Counted from the first letter of the stretch, positions 51,622 through 61,471 are shown. The stretch is 64,000 nucleotides of DNA from Okibacterium fritillariae (GCF_900167575.1 NZ_FUZP01000003.1:186001-250000); one strand, 5' to 3'. Program-made: numbers and translations. The notes: generated by a model not told the origin, from the letters alone.

Positions 51622-52908
51622 CTAATCGATGAGGTCGTGGCGCACGACGATCGCGTCGCGGCCGGGGCCGACGCCGATCGCCGAGATGCGCGAACCCGAC
51701 ATACCCTCGATCGCCAGCACGTAGTCCTGAGCATTCTTCGGAAGGTCGTCGAACGTGCGGGCGCCCGTGATGTCTTCTTTCCAGCCGGGGAAGATCTCGT
51801 AGATGGGCTTGGCGTGGTGGAAGTCGGACTGCGAGACGGGAACCTCGTCGTGGCGCACGCCGTCGACCTCGTAAGCGACGCACACGGGGATCTCGTCGAG
51901 ACCCGTGAGCACGTCGAGCTTGGTGAGCACGAAGTCGGTGACACCGTTGATGCGGGCCGTGTAGCGGGCGATCGGAGCGTCGTACCACCCGGTGCGGCGC
52001 GGGCGGCCCGTCGTGGTGCCGAACTCGAAACCGGCCGAGCGCAGGAACTCGCCCGACTCGTCGAAGAGCTCGGTGGGGAACGGACCGGCGCCGACGCGCG
52101 TCGTGTAGGCCTTGACGACGGCGATGACGCGGTCGATGCGGTTGGGGGCGACGCCCGAACCGGTCACGGCGCCGCCCGATGTGGCGTTGGATGACGTGAC
52201 GAACGGGTAGGTGCCGTGGTCGATGTCGAGCATGGTGGCCTGGCCACCCTCGAACAGCACGGTCTTGTCGTCGTCGAGCGCGCGGTTGAGCTCGAGCACC
52301 GTGTCTTTCACCATGGGGCGCAGGCGCTCGGCGTAGGACAGCAGGTCGTCCACGATCTCGTCGACGTGAATGGCGCGGCGGTTGTAGATCTTGACCAGCA
52401 TGTGGTTCTTCATGTCGAGGGCGCCCTCGACCTTCTGCCGCAGGATGTTCTCGTCGAACAGGTCCTGGATGCGGATGCCCACGCGGTTGATCTTGTCGGC
52501 GTAGGCCGGCCCGATGCCGCGGCCGGTCGTGCCGATCTGGCGCTTGCCGAGGAAGCGCTCGGTGACCTTGTCGAGCGTGCGGTGGTACTGCGTGATGACG
52601 TGGGCGTTGGCCGAGACCTGCAGCTTCGAGACATCCACACCGCGCGCGCTCAGCGCCTCGAGCTCGTGGAAGAGCACCTCGAGGTCGACGACGACGCCGT
52701 TGGCGATGACGGGCGTGACACCCTCGGTCAGGATGCCGGAGGGCAGCAGGTGCAGCGCGTATTTCTCGTTGCCGACGACCACCGTGTGGCCGGCGTTGTT
52801 GCCGCCATTGAACTTGACCACGTAGTCGACACGCGACCCCAGAAGATCGGTGGCCTTACCTTTTCCTTCGTCGCCCCACTGGGCGCCGATGAGAACGATT
52901 GCTGGCAT
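51622..52908 (-). CDS. purA: Adenylosuccinate synthase
   Basis: A 428-residue protein with [14 protein letters not shown] (catalytic Asp, GTP loop), [47 protein letters not shown] and TKLDVLTG. It makes adenylosuccinate from IMP, aspartate and GTP. It is preceded by the DUF3151 gene on the same strand, 100 nt away, a usual neighbourhood in this group. Confidence 0.97.
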   Translation of the reverse strand: MPAIVLIGAQWGDEGKGKATDLLGSRVDYVVKFNGGNNAGHTVVVGNEKYALHLLPSGILTEGVTPVIANGVVVDLEVLFHELEALSARGVDVSKLQVSANAHVITQYHRTLDKVTERFLGKRQIGTTGRGIGPAYADKINRVGIRIQDLFDENILRQKVEGALDMKNHMLVKIYNRRAIHVDEIVDDLLSYAERLRPMVKDTVLELNRALDDDKTVLFEGGQATMLDIDHGTYPFVTSSNATSGGAVTGSGVAPNRIDRVIAVVKAYTTRVGAGPFPTELFDESGEFLRSAGFEFGTTTGRPRRTGWYDAPIARYTARINGVTDFVLTKLDVLTGLDEIPVCVAYEVDGVRHDEVPVSQSDFHHAKPIYEIFPGWKEDITGARTFDDLPKNAQDYVLAIEGMSGSRISAIGVGPGRDAIVVRHDLID

Positions 52909-53008
52909 AACGAATGATGCCCTTCCGGTCGGGATGCTTCGAATATGAGCCGACTGATGCCGCCGAGCTCGGATTCCCGGCCGGGCCGAGAATCGCGTGG
53001 TGCTCAGA

Positions 53009-53500
53009 TCAGTCTAGGCCGCGGATGAAGAAGGCCTCGGTGGCGGGCGGCGGCGTGCGGGGCTCGCCCTCGGTCTCGATCTGTGCGGCCGCGGTCTCGT
53101 CGGCTCCGCGCAGGAACTCGGTCAGGCGCTCGACCTCTTCGGTCTCGCCGATGGCCTCGGCGGCGGCGCGCAGAGCATAGAGCGAGCGCAGCACGCCACG
53201 GTTGGGCTCGTGCGACCACGGGATGGGGCCCTGGCCGCGCCAGCCGGCCTTGCGCAGCGAGTCGAGTCCGCGGTGGTAGCCGACGCGCGCATAGGCGTAG
53301 CTCTCGAGCGGGTTCATCGGATCGAACTTCTCGACCGCCAGGACGGCCCAGGCGAGCGACGACGACGGATGCTGCGCCACGACGTTGGTGAGGGCGACGA
53401 TCGGGTTCTCGGACTCGGCGGCCGCGGCGAGGGCACCGACGACCTCGGGCTCGGCGGGAAGGAGAACCTCGGGCTGGGGCATCAAGTTGTTTCCGGTCAC
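53009..53500 (-). CDS. DUF3151-family protein
   Basis: The 163-residue actinobacterial protein has [39 protein letters not shown] (written in two pieces in the family profile: the [11 protein letters not shown] core and GWRGQGP), then [14 protein letters not shown]. It looks like a TPR-like helical protein. The function is unknown; it is generally found near purA or the aldolase gene. Its tail from about residue 140 is Pro/Glu-rich. Confidence 0.87.
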   Translation of the reverse strand: MTGNNLMPQPEVLLPAEPEVVGALAAAAESENPIVALTNVVAQHPSSSLAWAVLAVEKFDPMNPLESYAYARVGYHRGLDSLRKAGWRGQGPIPWSHEPNRGVLRSLYALRAAAEAIGETEEVERLTEFLRGADETAAAQIETEGEPRTPPPATEAFFIRGLD

Positions 53501-53670
53501 ACTCCGATCCTACCAACGGGGGTGCGGCGGCGGCCGGGAATCTGGGCGCTCTCGGAGCCTGCCGCGAGCCCCGCGCGGAGCCGCCCGTGCTGGCCCCTGG
53601 CCCCCGACGCACGCCCCCGGATGCCGGACCCACGGACGCTGTCCCCGAAAGCTCGCCGCACGGACGCGAA

Positions 53671-53699
53671 GAACCCGGCGTCGTGACGACGCCGGGTTC
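53671..53699. terminator. Terminator of the osmoprotectant operon
   Basis: GAACCCGGCGTCG pairs perfectly with CGACGCCGGGTTC (13-bp stem, TGA loop), 45 nt beyond the stop of the binding-protein gene. The rest of the 243-bp space to the DUF3151 gene shows nothing. Confidence 0.75.
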
Positions 53700-53743
53700 C
53701 CGGTGCAGACATCCGCTCTGGTGCGAGCGGCGCGAGGCGTGGA

Positions 53744-54688
53744 CTAGATCAGACCCTTTTCGGTCAGCCAGTCCTTGGCCACCTTCTCGGGCGAGAGCTT
53801 CTGGTCGCCCTGGTTGAGGGTGTTGAGGTCGATCAGGTCGTCGGTCGTGAGTTCGGCCGAGACCTTGTTCAGCACGTCCTTCACCTTGTCGCTGGCCTTG
53901 TCGGACTTGATCAGCGGCAGGATGTTCTGCGGCAGGATCAGGTTCTCGGGGTCTTCGAGCGTGACGAAGCCGTTCTCCTTGATGGAGGGGGTGGTGCTGT
54001 AGATGTCGGCGAGCTGCACGGTGCCGTCGATCAGGGCCTTGGCCGTCAGCGGTCCACCACCGTCAGAGACGGGCGTGAAGGTGAGCTTGTCGGCCGGGAC
54101 ACCGTAAACCTCGGTGAGACCCTTGGGGCCGTACGGGCGGTCGGCGAACTCGGGGTTGGCGCCGATAGCGAGCGTGCCCTCGTAGTCCTTGAGGTCGGCG
54201 AGGCTCGTGATGCCGTTCTTCTCGCTGAAGTCCTTGGTCACGTTGTAGCTGTCGGCGTCCTGGGCCTCGGCCTGGTCGAGCACCTCGATGCCCTCGGGCA
54301 GGGCGTCACCGATGGCCGCGTAGACCTCTTCCGATGTCTTGGCGGTGGTCTCGGCGTCGTAGAACTGCAGCAGGTTTCCGCTGTAGTCGGGGATCAGGTC
54401 GATGGAACCGTCTTCGAGGGCCTTGAGGTAGACGTCGCGCTGGCCGATCTGGCCGGCGAACGTGACCGTCACGCCTTCGGCCTCGAGGGCCTGCGTGTAG
54501 ATCTGGGCGATGATTTCGGACTCGGCGAAAGACCCGGCACCGACGGTGATCGAGTCGGCCGAGCCGGACGAACCGGAACCGGAAGTGGAGTTGTCGAGCG
54601 GGTCGCCGCTCGAGCAGGCTGCGAGGGAGAGGACCGCGCCGGCGGCGAGAGCCGCGACGGCCAGGCGGCCACGTCGTGATGAGAACAT
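53744..54688 (-). CDS. Osmoprotectant ABC transporter substrate-binding lipoprotein
   Basis: The 314-residue protein has a signal peptide ending LSLAACSSG (lipobox, Cys25 as lipid anchor), a Ser/Gly linker, then an OpuC/OsmF-like ligand domain: ITVGAGSFAESEIIAQIY, LIPDYSGNLLQFY, DRPYGPKGL and QLADIYSTTPSI. It captures glycine betaine, choline or a similar quaternary amine. AAGGAAAG precedes the ATG at 54688. Last gene of the four-gene operon. Confidence 0.93.
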   Translation of the reverse strand: MFSSRRGRLAVAALAAGAVLSLAACSSGDPLDNSTSGSGSSGSADSITVGAGSFAESEIIAQIYTQALEAEGVTVTFAGQIGQRDVYLKALEDGSIDLIPDYSGNLLQFYDAETTAKTSEEVYAAIGDALPEGIEVLDQAEAQDADSYNVTKDFSEKNGITSLADLKDYEGTLAIGANPEFADRPYGPKGLTEVYGVPADKLTFTPVSDGGGPLTAKALIDGTVQLADIYSTTPSIKENGFVTLEDPENLILPQNILPLIKSDKASDKVKDVLNKVSAELTTDDLIDLNTLNQGDQKLSPEKVAKDWLTEKGLI

Positions 54689-54757
54689 GCTGCTTTCCTT
54701 ACTGTCGGATGACAAGGGTGGTGCAATCGGAGTGCGATAAAGCGCTGTGAAGAGGAG

Positions 54758-55501
54758 CTAGCTGGAGGGCGTCAACGCGGCCTGGGCGCTGGCGCCCTTG
54801 GCGGTACGTTGCGGAACACGGGACCGGATTGCCCGGACCCCTGCCGGGACGACGAGACGCTGCACGAGCACGAGCAGGCCGTCGAGGACGAGAGCGAGAA
54901 GGGTGACGAGGAGCGCACCGACGAGCACCTGCGTGTAATCCCTGACGGGCAGGCCGTCGAAGATGAAGCGTCCGAGCCCACCGAGAGAGAGGTAGGCGGC
55001 GACCGTGGCTGTGGATACGACCTGCAGCACACCCGAGCGAAGGCCGCCCACGATGAGGGGCAGGGCCAGGGGGATCTCGACCTTGGCCAGGATCTGCCAT
55101 TCGGTCATGCCCATGGCGCGCGCGGCGTCGACGGTCTTCGGATCGACGGCTTCGATTCCCGAGTAGGTGCCCGCGAGGATCGGCGGGATGGCCAACACGA
55201 CGAGCACGATGATCGACGGGATGATGGCCTGAGCGATGCCGAAACCGAAGGCCACGGCGAGGTAGACGAGCAGGCCGAGCGTGGGCAGCGCGCGCAGGGC
55301 CCCCGTGACGATGACGGACGTGCCGCGGAACCGACCCGTGTGACCGATATAGAGGCCGAGGCCGATGGCGATGACGCCCGCGATGAGAATGGTGAGACCC
55401 GTGTAGGCGAGGTGCTCGGCGAGGCGGGCGGGAATTCCGCTCGGGCCCATCCAGTGGGCGGGGTCGAGGATCCAGGCGATGGCGTCGCTGATGGCGTTCA
55501 C
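54758..55501 (-). CDS. Osmoprotectant ABC transporter permease (second)
   Basis: A 247-residue BPD-type permease with six helices and the EAA loop DAARAMGMTEWQILAKVEIPLALPLIVGG (a family pattern, given here in pieces: DAARAMGMTEW and KVEIPLALP). It starts with GTG at 55501, overlapping the stop of the first permease (GTGA). It pairs with the other permease to form the channel of the OpuC-type importer. Confidence 0.93.
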   Translation of the reverse strand: MNAISDAIAWILDPAHWMGPSGIPARLAEHLAYTGLTILIAGVIAIGLGLYIGHTGRFRGTSVIVTGALRALPTLGLLVYLAVAFGFGIAQAIIPSIIVLVVLAIPPILAGTYSGIEAVDPKTVDAARAMGMTEWQILAKVEIPLALPLIVGGLRSGVLQVVSTATVAAYLSLGGLGRFIFDGLPVRDYTQVLVGALLVTLLALVLDGLLVLVQRLVVPAGVRAIRSRVPQRTAKGASAQAALTPSS

Positions 55502-56183
55502 GCGGTCACCGCCTTGCGTCGACGGGGCGCACGGTCGCCCGTGCGGGCGGCGGCCTCGACCTTGGCCCACGGCAACACGACGCGGCCGAGGAGGATGAGG
55601 AGGAGGTCGAAGACGACGGCGATGACGACCGTGAGCACCACACCCGTGAAGATCTCGGTGGCGAAGCTGCGCTGGTAGCCGTCGGTGAAGAGGTAGCCGA
55701 GGCCCGACAGGCCGACGAGGGCGCCGAGCGTGACGAGGCTGACGGTGCTCGCCGAGACGACCCGCAGGCCGGCGAGGAGCACGGGACCGGCGAGCGGCAG
55801 CTCGACCTTCCAGAAGCGGCTCCACGGGCCGTAACCCATGGCCGTCGCGGATTGGCGCACGTCGGGCGAGATGGAGTCGAAGGCATCCGCCGCCGTGCGC
55901 ACCATGAGCGCGATCGCATAGATCGTGAGCGTGGCGATGAGGTTGAGCGGGTCGAGGATCTTGGTGCCCAGGATGGCCGGCATGGCCACGACGAGCGCGA
56001 GCGACGGGATCGTGTAGAGCAGTCCCGAGACCGTGAGCAGCACGCCGCGCGAGACGCGGTAGCGATGCGCGATGTAGCCGATCGGCACGGCGAGGATGAA
56101 ACCGAGCAGGATCGGCGGGATGCTCAGCAGGATGTGGTCCCGCGTGAGCATGACGATCTGCTCGATGTTGGCAAAGACCCAGG

Positions 56184-56187
<4 letters not shown>
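55498..56187 (-). CDS. Osmoprotectant ABC transporter permease (first)
   Basis: A 229-residue BPD-type permease, with IPPILLGFILAVPIGYIAHR at the start and the EAA-type loop QSATAMGYGPWSRFWKVELPLAGP. It ends in a basic tail. The ATG at 56187 overlaps the ATPase stop. It is the heterodimer partner of the second permease. Confidence 0.93.
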
Positions 56188-57011
<824 letters not shown>

Positions 57012-57189
57012 GCCTGCCTTGCCTTTCTGGATGAACGCGAAGGCATTCATGCGCCGTGAACACGCGGTGCGAAAGCGATGCGTGATCCGTGTCTACGAGG
57101 TACGTACGACACCGGCCAGAAGGGGCGACACAATCCGGGGCGTGCAGAGTGAGCGATCAGAGAATCTCTCGCTCCACCTAGCCGGTAGA

Positions 57190-57217
57190 TCAATAGCGTA
57201 GGCACATGTTGTGACAA
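57190..57217 (-). promoter_or_regulatory. Candidate promoter of the osmoprotectant operon
   Basis: On the minus strand TTGTCA (57217-57212) and TATTGA (57195-57190) are 16 bp apart. This would give a leader of about 170 nt before the ATG at 57011. The match at -10 is poor. The rest of the 308-bp gene-free stretch (57012-57319) holds this candidate, the operator palindrome at 57281-57304, and nothing else I can identify. Confidence 0.3.
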
Positions 57218-57280
57218 TATCCACCGCCGCGGATGCCCTGGCGAAACAAGTCGTCATGATGTAAGAACTCGTCTCGAATT

Positions 57281-57304
57281 ATCTTGCACACGACTGTGCA
57301 AGAT
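57281..57304. promoter_or_regulatory. Perfect 24-bp inverted repeat, TetR operator
   Basis: ATCTTGCACA (57281-57290) and TGTGCAAGAT (57295-57304) flank CGAC. The repeat covers the -35 box and part of the spacer of the tetR promoter, so binding would block transcription of the module. Confidence 0.8.
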
Positions 57305-57312
57305 CGTACGAT
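57284..57312 (+). promoter_or_regulatory. Promoter of the second TetR/YhgE module
   Basis: TTGCAC (57284-57289), 17 bp, TACGAT (57307-57312). Transcription would start near 57320, where a GTG in frame begins the TetR protein, giving a leaderless mRNA. Confidence 0.6.
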
Positions 57313-57319
57313 GGATATC

Positions 57320-57955
57320 GTGACCACAACATCCCCCGACCGCCCCGCCCGGCGCGACGCCACCCGCAACCGCGCGGCACTCATCGACGCCGCCATGGTC
57401 GAGTTGCGAGACGACCCCGACGCCAGCCTCGACGCCATCGCCGCCCGCGCCGGCCTGTCGCGCCGCGCCGTCTACGGCCACTTCGCCACACGCGAAGACC
57501 TCGTGCTCACGGTTGTCGAAGCCGGCGCGGCGCGCATCGCCCAGGGCATCGGCACGGTCGACACCGACGACAGCCGGGTCGCGATCGCCACCATCGGCGC
57601 GCGGCTCTGGGCGTCCGTGTCGCATGTGCGAGTGATGGCCGACCTGGCCGTGCGCGGGCCCTACCGGTCCACCGTGGCCGCCGCGCTCGCGCCCATCCGG
57701 CGAACGTTGCGGGATGTGATCGAAGACGGCGTGTCGCGGGGGCAGTTGCGGCGCGACATCCCGCCCGCCGTCGTCGCCCGGCTCGTCGAGGATGCCGCGC
57801 TCACCGTTCTCGGCGAGGCCACGCGCTCGGGGATCGACGACGACCACGCCGCGCGACTGGTCATGCTCGCGGGTCTGAGCGGTGCCGGGCTCGGATGGCA
57901 GGAGGCCGGGCTCGTGGTCGACGAAACGCTGCGCAACGGATTGGTGAACGCATGA
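57320..57955 (+). CDS. TetR-family regulator of the pseudo-ATPase/YhgE module
   Basis: A 211-residue TetR protein: NRAALIDAAMVELRDDPDAS followed by the recognition unit AGLSRRAVYGHFATREDLV, then the ligand domain. GTG at 57320 is favoured because it coincides with the predicted transcription start; ATG at 57311 would add three residues but lies in the -10 box. The 24-bp palindrome directly upstream is its likely operator. The stop overlaps the next start (ATGA). Low similarity to the other TetR protein suggests separate origin. Confidence 0.88.
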   Translation: MTTTSPDRPARRDATRNRAALIDAAMVELRDDPDASLDAIAARAGLSRRAVYGHFATREDLVLTVVEAGAARIAQGIGTVDTDDSRVAIATIGARLWASVSHVRVMADLAVRGPYRSTVAAALAPIRRTLRDVIEDGVSRGQLRRDIPPAVVARLVEDAALTVLGEATRSGIDDDHAARLVMLAGLSGAGLGWQEAGLVVDETLRNGLVNA

Positions 57956-58626
57956 GAGTCGAACTTGCAGACGTGACGAAAGGTCGGGATGCGTCCTCGC
58001 TCCCCGCCACCTCGCTGTCGTTCCAGACGGGCAGTGCCACGTTCTCGCGCGCCGAGACGGCGCAGCGTCCCACGGTGTTGGGGCTCATCGCATCCGGCCG
58101 CATGAAGCCCGAGACCGGAAGCGTGACGATCGACGGCACGCCCGACACCAAACGCATGCGCGCCGAGATCGCGCTCATCGATGCCCCGGATGTCTGCGAG
58201 CCCAACAGCAACGCCACCGTCGCGGGTGTCACGGCCGAAGAGCTCATGTTCGCCGGCCGCCCCGACCACCCCGTCGCCGTCAGCCGCTGGCTCGCCGAAC
58301 ACGGCTGGCAGGAGTTGTCGCGCACCACGATGGCCACCCTCGAACCCACTACACGCGTGCGCCTGCTCACCGAACTGGCCATCCTGCGCCAGGGCGTCGG
58401 CGCGCTCGTCATCGTCTCGCCCGACCGCCACGGCGGCAACCCGCTCGATTGGTGGCGCGTGGCCCGACAGCTGGCGGCGCGCGGCTACGCCGTGCTCGTC
58501 ATCGCGGGCGATGCGGCGGCCACCGCCATCGACGCCAACACCATCCAGAAAGTGTCGAGCACCGTGCCCGCCGACACCGTGCCTCTCTTCGGCACCACCG
58601 ACGAAACTTCGGAGAACCCGGCGTGA
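57952..58626 (+). CDS. Degenerate ABC-ATPase-like protein
   Basis: The 224-residue protein follows the order of an ABC ATPase: A-loop-like start MRVELADVTKG, core strand, KPETGSVTIDG after the P-loop position, the region where LSGGQ belongs (LEPTTRVRLLTELAIL), and GALVIVSPD at Walker B. But Walker A is missing (FSRAETAQRPTVLGLI in place of GxxGxGKST), the signature is lost, and Walker B lacks the DE pair. It is not frame-shifted; length is normal. It overlaps the TetR stop and the YhgE start. I infer a non-hydrolysing partner of the YhgE/Pip protein. Confidence 0.75.
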   Translation: MRVELADVTKGRDASSLPATSLSFQTGSATFSRAETAQRPTVLGLIASGRMKPETGSVTIDGTPDTKRMRAEIALIDAPDVCEPNSNATVAGVTAEELMFAGRPDHPVAVSRWLAEHGWQELSRTTMATLEPTTRVRLLTELAILRQGVGALVIVSPDRHGGNPLDWWRVARQLAARGYAVLVIAGDAAATAIDANTIQKVSSTVPADTVPLFGTTDETSENPA

Positions 58627-60518
58627 AGATCTTTGCCATGGTGCGAGCCGAGCTCGCCCGCCTCTGGTCCACCAAGATGGCCCGCCTCGCCCTCGTGGCG
58701 CTCATGTGCGTGCCCATCATCTATGGCGGGCTCTACCTCTGGGCCAACCAAGACCCCTACTCCAAGCTCGACCAGGTGCCCGTTGCCCTCGTCGTGAGCG
58801 ACACCGGTGCGGATGACAACGGCACGACGACCAACTTCGGTAATGACGTCGCCGACCAGCTGATCGAAGACGGCAGCTTCCAGTGGCACCGCGTGAGCGC
58901 CAAGAACGCAGCCGTGGGTGTGAAGAACGGCGCCTACGACTTCTCGGTCACGCTGCCGAGCAACTTCTCGCAATCACTCACGTCCTCCGACAGCGACAAC
59001 CCGCGCCAGGCCGAGGTGCTGCTTACCACGAACGACGCCAACAGCTACCTCGCGTCGACGATCGGCGAGCAGGCCGTCAAGACGATCCAGACATCCATCG
59101 TGAAGACCGTGAACGAGAAGGCCGCCAACACGTTCCTGGATGGTTTGGCCGAGGTGCGCGTGAACCTCGTCGACGCCGTCGACGGCACGCAGAAACTGCT
59201 CGACGGCGCCAACACGGCCGTCGACGGGTCGGCGCAGCTGGCCGACGGCACCGCTCAGCTCGCCACGGGAAGCGCCACGCTGCGCGACGGCCTGGCCGAG
59301 CTGCAGTCGAAGACCGCGTCGCTGCCCGCCCAGAGCGCGCAACTCGCCGCCGGCGCGGCCCAGGTGGCCGCCGGAAACCAGAAGATCGCCGGCTATGGCA
59401 CCCAGGTCGCCGGTGTCACGCAGCAGATCGCCGACGAGGTGCCCGCCGCCCGCGCCCGCATCCAACAGGACCTCACCGACCTCGGCCTCGATCAGGCGCA
59501 GATCGACCGCGTGCTCGCGGGCCTCGACCCGCTCGGGCAGCGCATCACGTCGGGCAATCAGCAGGTGCAGGCCGCGGCCGGGCAGCTCAATACCCTCGCG
59601 TCGGGCGCACAGCAGGTGGCCACGGGTGCGCAGGCGTTGGCGGATGCTTCGCCCGCGCTCGTGCAGGGCATCGGGCAGGCCGCATCCGGTTCGAGCCAGC
59701 TGGCCGACGGTGCGAGCCAGGCCAACGACGGCGCACAATCGCTCGCCAGCGGTCTCGTCACCCTGCGCGACGGGTTGCAGACCCTCGAGGATGGGCTGTC
59801 GAGCGGTGTCTCACAGATCCCCGACAACACGGATGCGCAGCGCGACGCTCAGGCGAAGAACATCGCCGACCCGGTGACGCTCAAGAACACGGCCGTCACC
59901 TCGGCGGGCACCTACGGTGCCGGACTCGCGCCGTTCTTCGTGTCGCTCGCCGCCTGGATCGGCATCTATGCGCTGTTCCTCATCGTGAAACCCGTGTCGC
60001 GGCGCGCCATCACGGCGCTGCACTCGCCCATCAAGGTGACGCTGGCCGGATGGATCACACCCGGCGCGCTCGGGGCCATCCAGATGGTCGCGTTGTTCGG
60101 CGTGTTGGCCGGGGCGCTGCACTTCGAGATTCAGAACCCGATCGGCACCTACGGCATGATGGTGCTCGCGTCGCTGACCTTCACCGCGATCATCCTGGCG
60201 CTGAACATCTGGCTGGGCAGCGTGGGGCAGTTCCTCGGGCTCGTGCTCATGGTGCTGCAGCTGGTGACCGCCGGCGGCACGTTCCCGTGGCAGACCCTGC
60301 CCGAGCCGCTCGCGTGGTTGCACCACTTCTTGCCCATGGGCTTCGCGGTCGACGGCATCCGGCAGCTCATGTACGGCGGCGATGCGGCGGCGGCCGGGCA
60401 CGACGCCATCCTGCTCGCCCTCGTGCTGGTCGGCGCGCTCGTGGTGGCCGCCATCGGCGTCACGCGCATGACCCACTTCCGCACGCTGCGCGACCTGCAG
60501 CCGAGCCTCATCGGCTAG
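58623..60518 (+). CDS. YhgE/Pip-family membrane protein (module 2)
   Basis: A 631-residue protein with the same plan as the product of 37398-39482: N-terminal helix (about 20-40, LALVALMCVPIIYGGLYLW), an external region with repeated LADG and LATG units (GSAQLADGTAQLATG), and five to six C-terminal helices (from about 433). GTG overlaps the stop of the pseudo-ATPase (GTGA). It lacks an MMPL partner in this module. Role inferred as an envelope-spanning export or scaffold protein. Confidence 0.87.
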   Translation: MKIFAMVRAELARLWSTKMARLALVALMCVPIIYGGLYLWANQDPYSKLDQVPVALVVSDTGADDNGTTTNFGNDVADQLIEDGSFQWHRVSAKNAAVGVKNGAYDFSVTLPSNFSQSLTSSDSDNPRQAEVLLTTNDANSYLASTIGEQAVKTIQTSIVKTVNEKAANTFLDGLAEVRVNLVDAVDGTQKLLDGANTAVDGSAQLADGTAQLATGSATLRDGLAELQSKTASLPAQSAQLAAGAAQVAAGNQKIAGYGTQVAGVTQQIADEVPAARARIQQDLTDLGLDQAQIDRVLAGLDPLGQRITSGNQQVQAAAGQLNTLASGAQQVATGAQALADASPALVQGIGQAASGSSQLADGASQANDGAQSLASGLVTLRDGLQTLEDGLSSGVSQIPDNTDAQRDAQAKNIADPVTLKNTAVTSAGTYGAGLAPFFVSLAAWIGIYALFLIVKPVSRRAITALHSPIKVTLAGWITPGALGAIQMVALFGVLAGALHFEIQNPIGTYGMMVLASLTFTAIILALNIWLGSVGQFLGLVLMVLQLVTAGGTFPWQTLPEPLAWLHHFLPMGFAVDGIRQLMYGGDAAAAGHDAILLALVLVGALVVAAIGVTRMTHFRTLRDLQPSLIG

Positions 60519-60539
60519 CGCGGCGGCCGTGCCCGGTGG

Positions 60540-60995
60540 TCAGCGCTGGAACGCCTCGGCCTCATCGGCGCGCGTCGTCCAATACTGATTCAGGATGGCT
60601 TGAGCCTCTGCGTCGGTCATCGTGGCTGCTTCGCGGGGGTCGACGCCCAGCATGCGCGTGATCTGATCGAGCAGGTAGAAGGAGAGCCCACTATCTGGGC
60701 GCGGCCGAGTCGGCTCGCGTTCGGGCAGCTCGCCGCCGGAGACGCATCGCCAGAACGCGTCTGTGTCGACCTCGAGCTGGTAGCGCAGGATGTGCGACCA
60801 CATCGACGGGCGATACTCGCTCTTGTCGATCGGCCGCGAAATGCGCGTGCGCAAGATGCGGCCGCTGCGGAGCGGCAACTCGTAGGTGCGGTGGTGAGAA
60901 ACGGTTTTGCCCGTGGCGCCGCGCACCAGCGTCCACCTCTCGGCCTCGCAGAACGCATTATGGTGGGTGCGCGATGCGGGTGGATGTTTGCTCAT
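60540..60995 (-). CDS. Putative toxin of a toxin-antitoxin pair
   Basis: The 151-residue basic protein begins MSKHPPASRTHHNAF and has KTVSHHRTYELPLRSGR, then SRPIDKSEYRPSMW and LRYQLEVDTDAFWRCV. Similar actinobacterial proteins are annotated as cytotoxic translational repressors of toxin-antitoxin systems; I am not certain of the toxin fold. It is the distal gene of an operon with a Phd-like antitoxin, overlapping it by ATGA. The many His, Arg and Tyr residues would suit an RNA-acting toxin, an inference. Confidence 0.55.
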   Translation of the reverse strand: MSKHPPASRTHHNAFCEAERWTLVRGATGKTVSHHRTYELPLRSGRILRTRISRPIDKSEYRPSMWSHILRYQLEVDTDAFWRCVSGGELPEREPTRPRPDSGLSFYLLDQITRMLGVDPREAATMTDAEAQAILNQYWTTRADEAEAFQR

Positions 60996-61414
60996 TGCGC
61001 GGCCCTCACCCAGTCGGCGAGTTGCTCATCGGTCGAGAGGTTGATGAGCTGGACGAGACCCCATTCGCCGGAGTGGTTGGGAGCCTTGCCGAGGTGGTCC
61101 TCCCAGTCGAGCGCGTACTCACGGAGCGATACGACGAGGTCGTCGAGCGCCTCGTCGAGGGTGGCTCCTTCGGAGACGAACGGGCGGTTGGCGAGGAAGA
61201 CGACGAAGGCGCCGTCTTCGTGAGCGACCTGAGCCTGCGAGGGAAGGCTCTCGGCGAGGAAAGATCGGAGGCGATCGGCTGAGACGACCGCTGATCGGGC
61301 ACCCTCACGCATCAGGGTGACGGTGTGCCCACTTTCGGCGGCATCGAGCACGTCCCGCAAATGGGTGCGGGCGTCGGTGAACGACGCGTAATGGCGGGAG
61401 GTTTCAGGAGACAT
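60992..61414 (-). CDS. Phd/YefM-type antitoxin
   Basis: The 140-residue protein starts with FTDARTHLRDVLDAAESGHTVTLMREG and ARSAVVSADRLRSFL, a prevent-host-death DNA-binding fold. The C-terminal half (LDEALDDLVVSLREYALDWEDHL) is acidic and probably covers the toxin. It is first in the operon, with GGAAGGA before its ATG and four phased GTAC sites upstream, as expected for autoregulation. Confidence 0.8.
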   Translation of the reverse strand: MSPETSRHYASFTDARTHLRDVLDAAESGHTVTLMREGARSAVVSADRLRSFLAESLPSQAQVAHEDGAFVVFLANRPFVSEGATLDEALDDLVVSLREYALDWEDHLGKAPNHSGEWGLVQLINLSTDEQLADWVRAAQ

Positions 61415-61440
61415 GACTCAATCCTTCCGCAATCGTTCAG

Positions 61441-61471
61441 GTACATCAAGTACATCCCGTACTTTGTGTAC
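61441..61471. promoter_or_regulatory. Four GTAC sites at 9-bp spacing before the toxin-antitoxin operon
   Basis: GTAC begins at 61441, 61450, 61459 and 61468, exactly 9 bp apart (GTAC-N5 units). They lie 27-57 nt upstream of the antitoxin ATG and are candidate binding sites for antitoxin multimers. Confidence 0.65.

Noticed and set aside
57952-58626. Treating the pseudo-ATPase as a pseudogene
   Set aside because: Length is complete, overlaps with both neighbours are intact, there are no stops, and codon use is normal.
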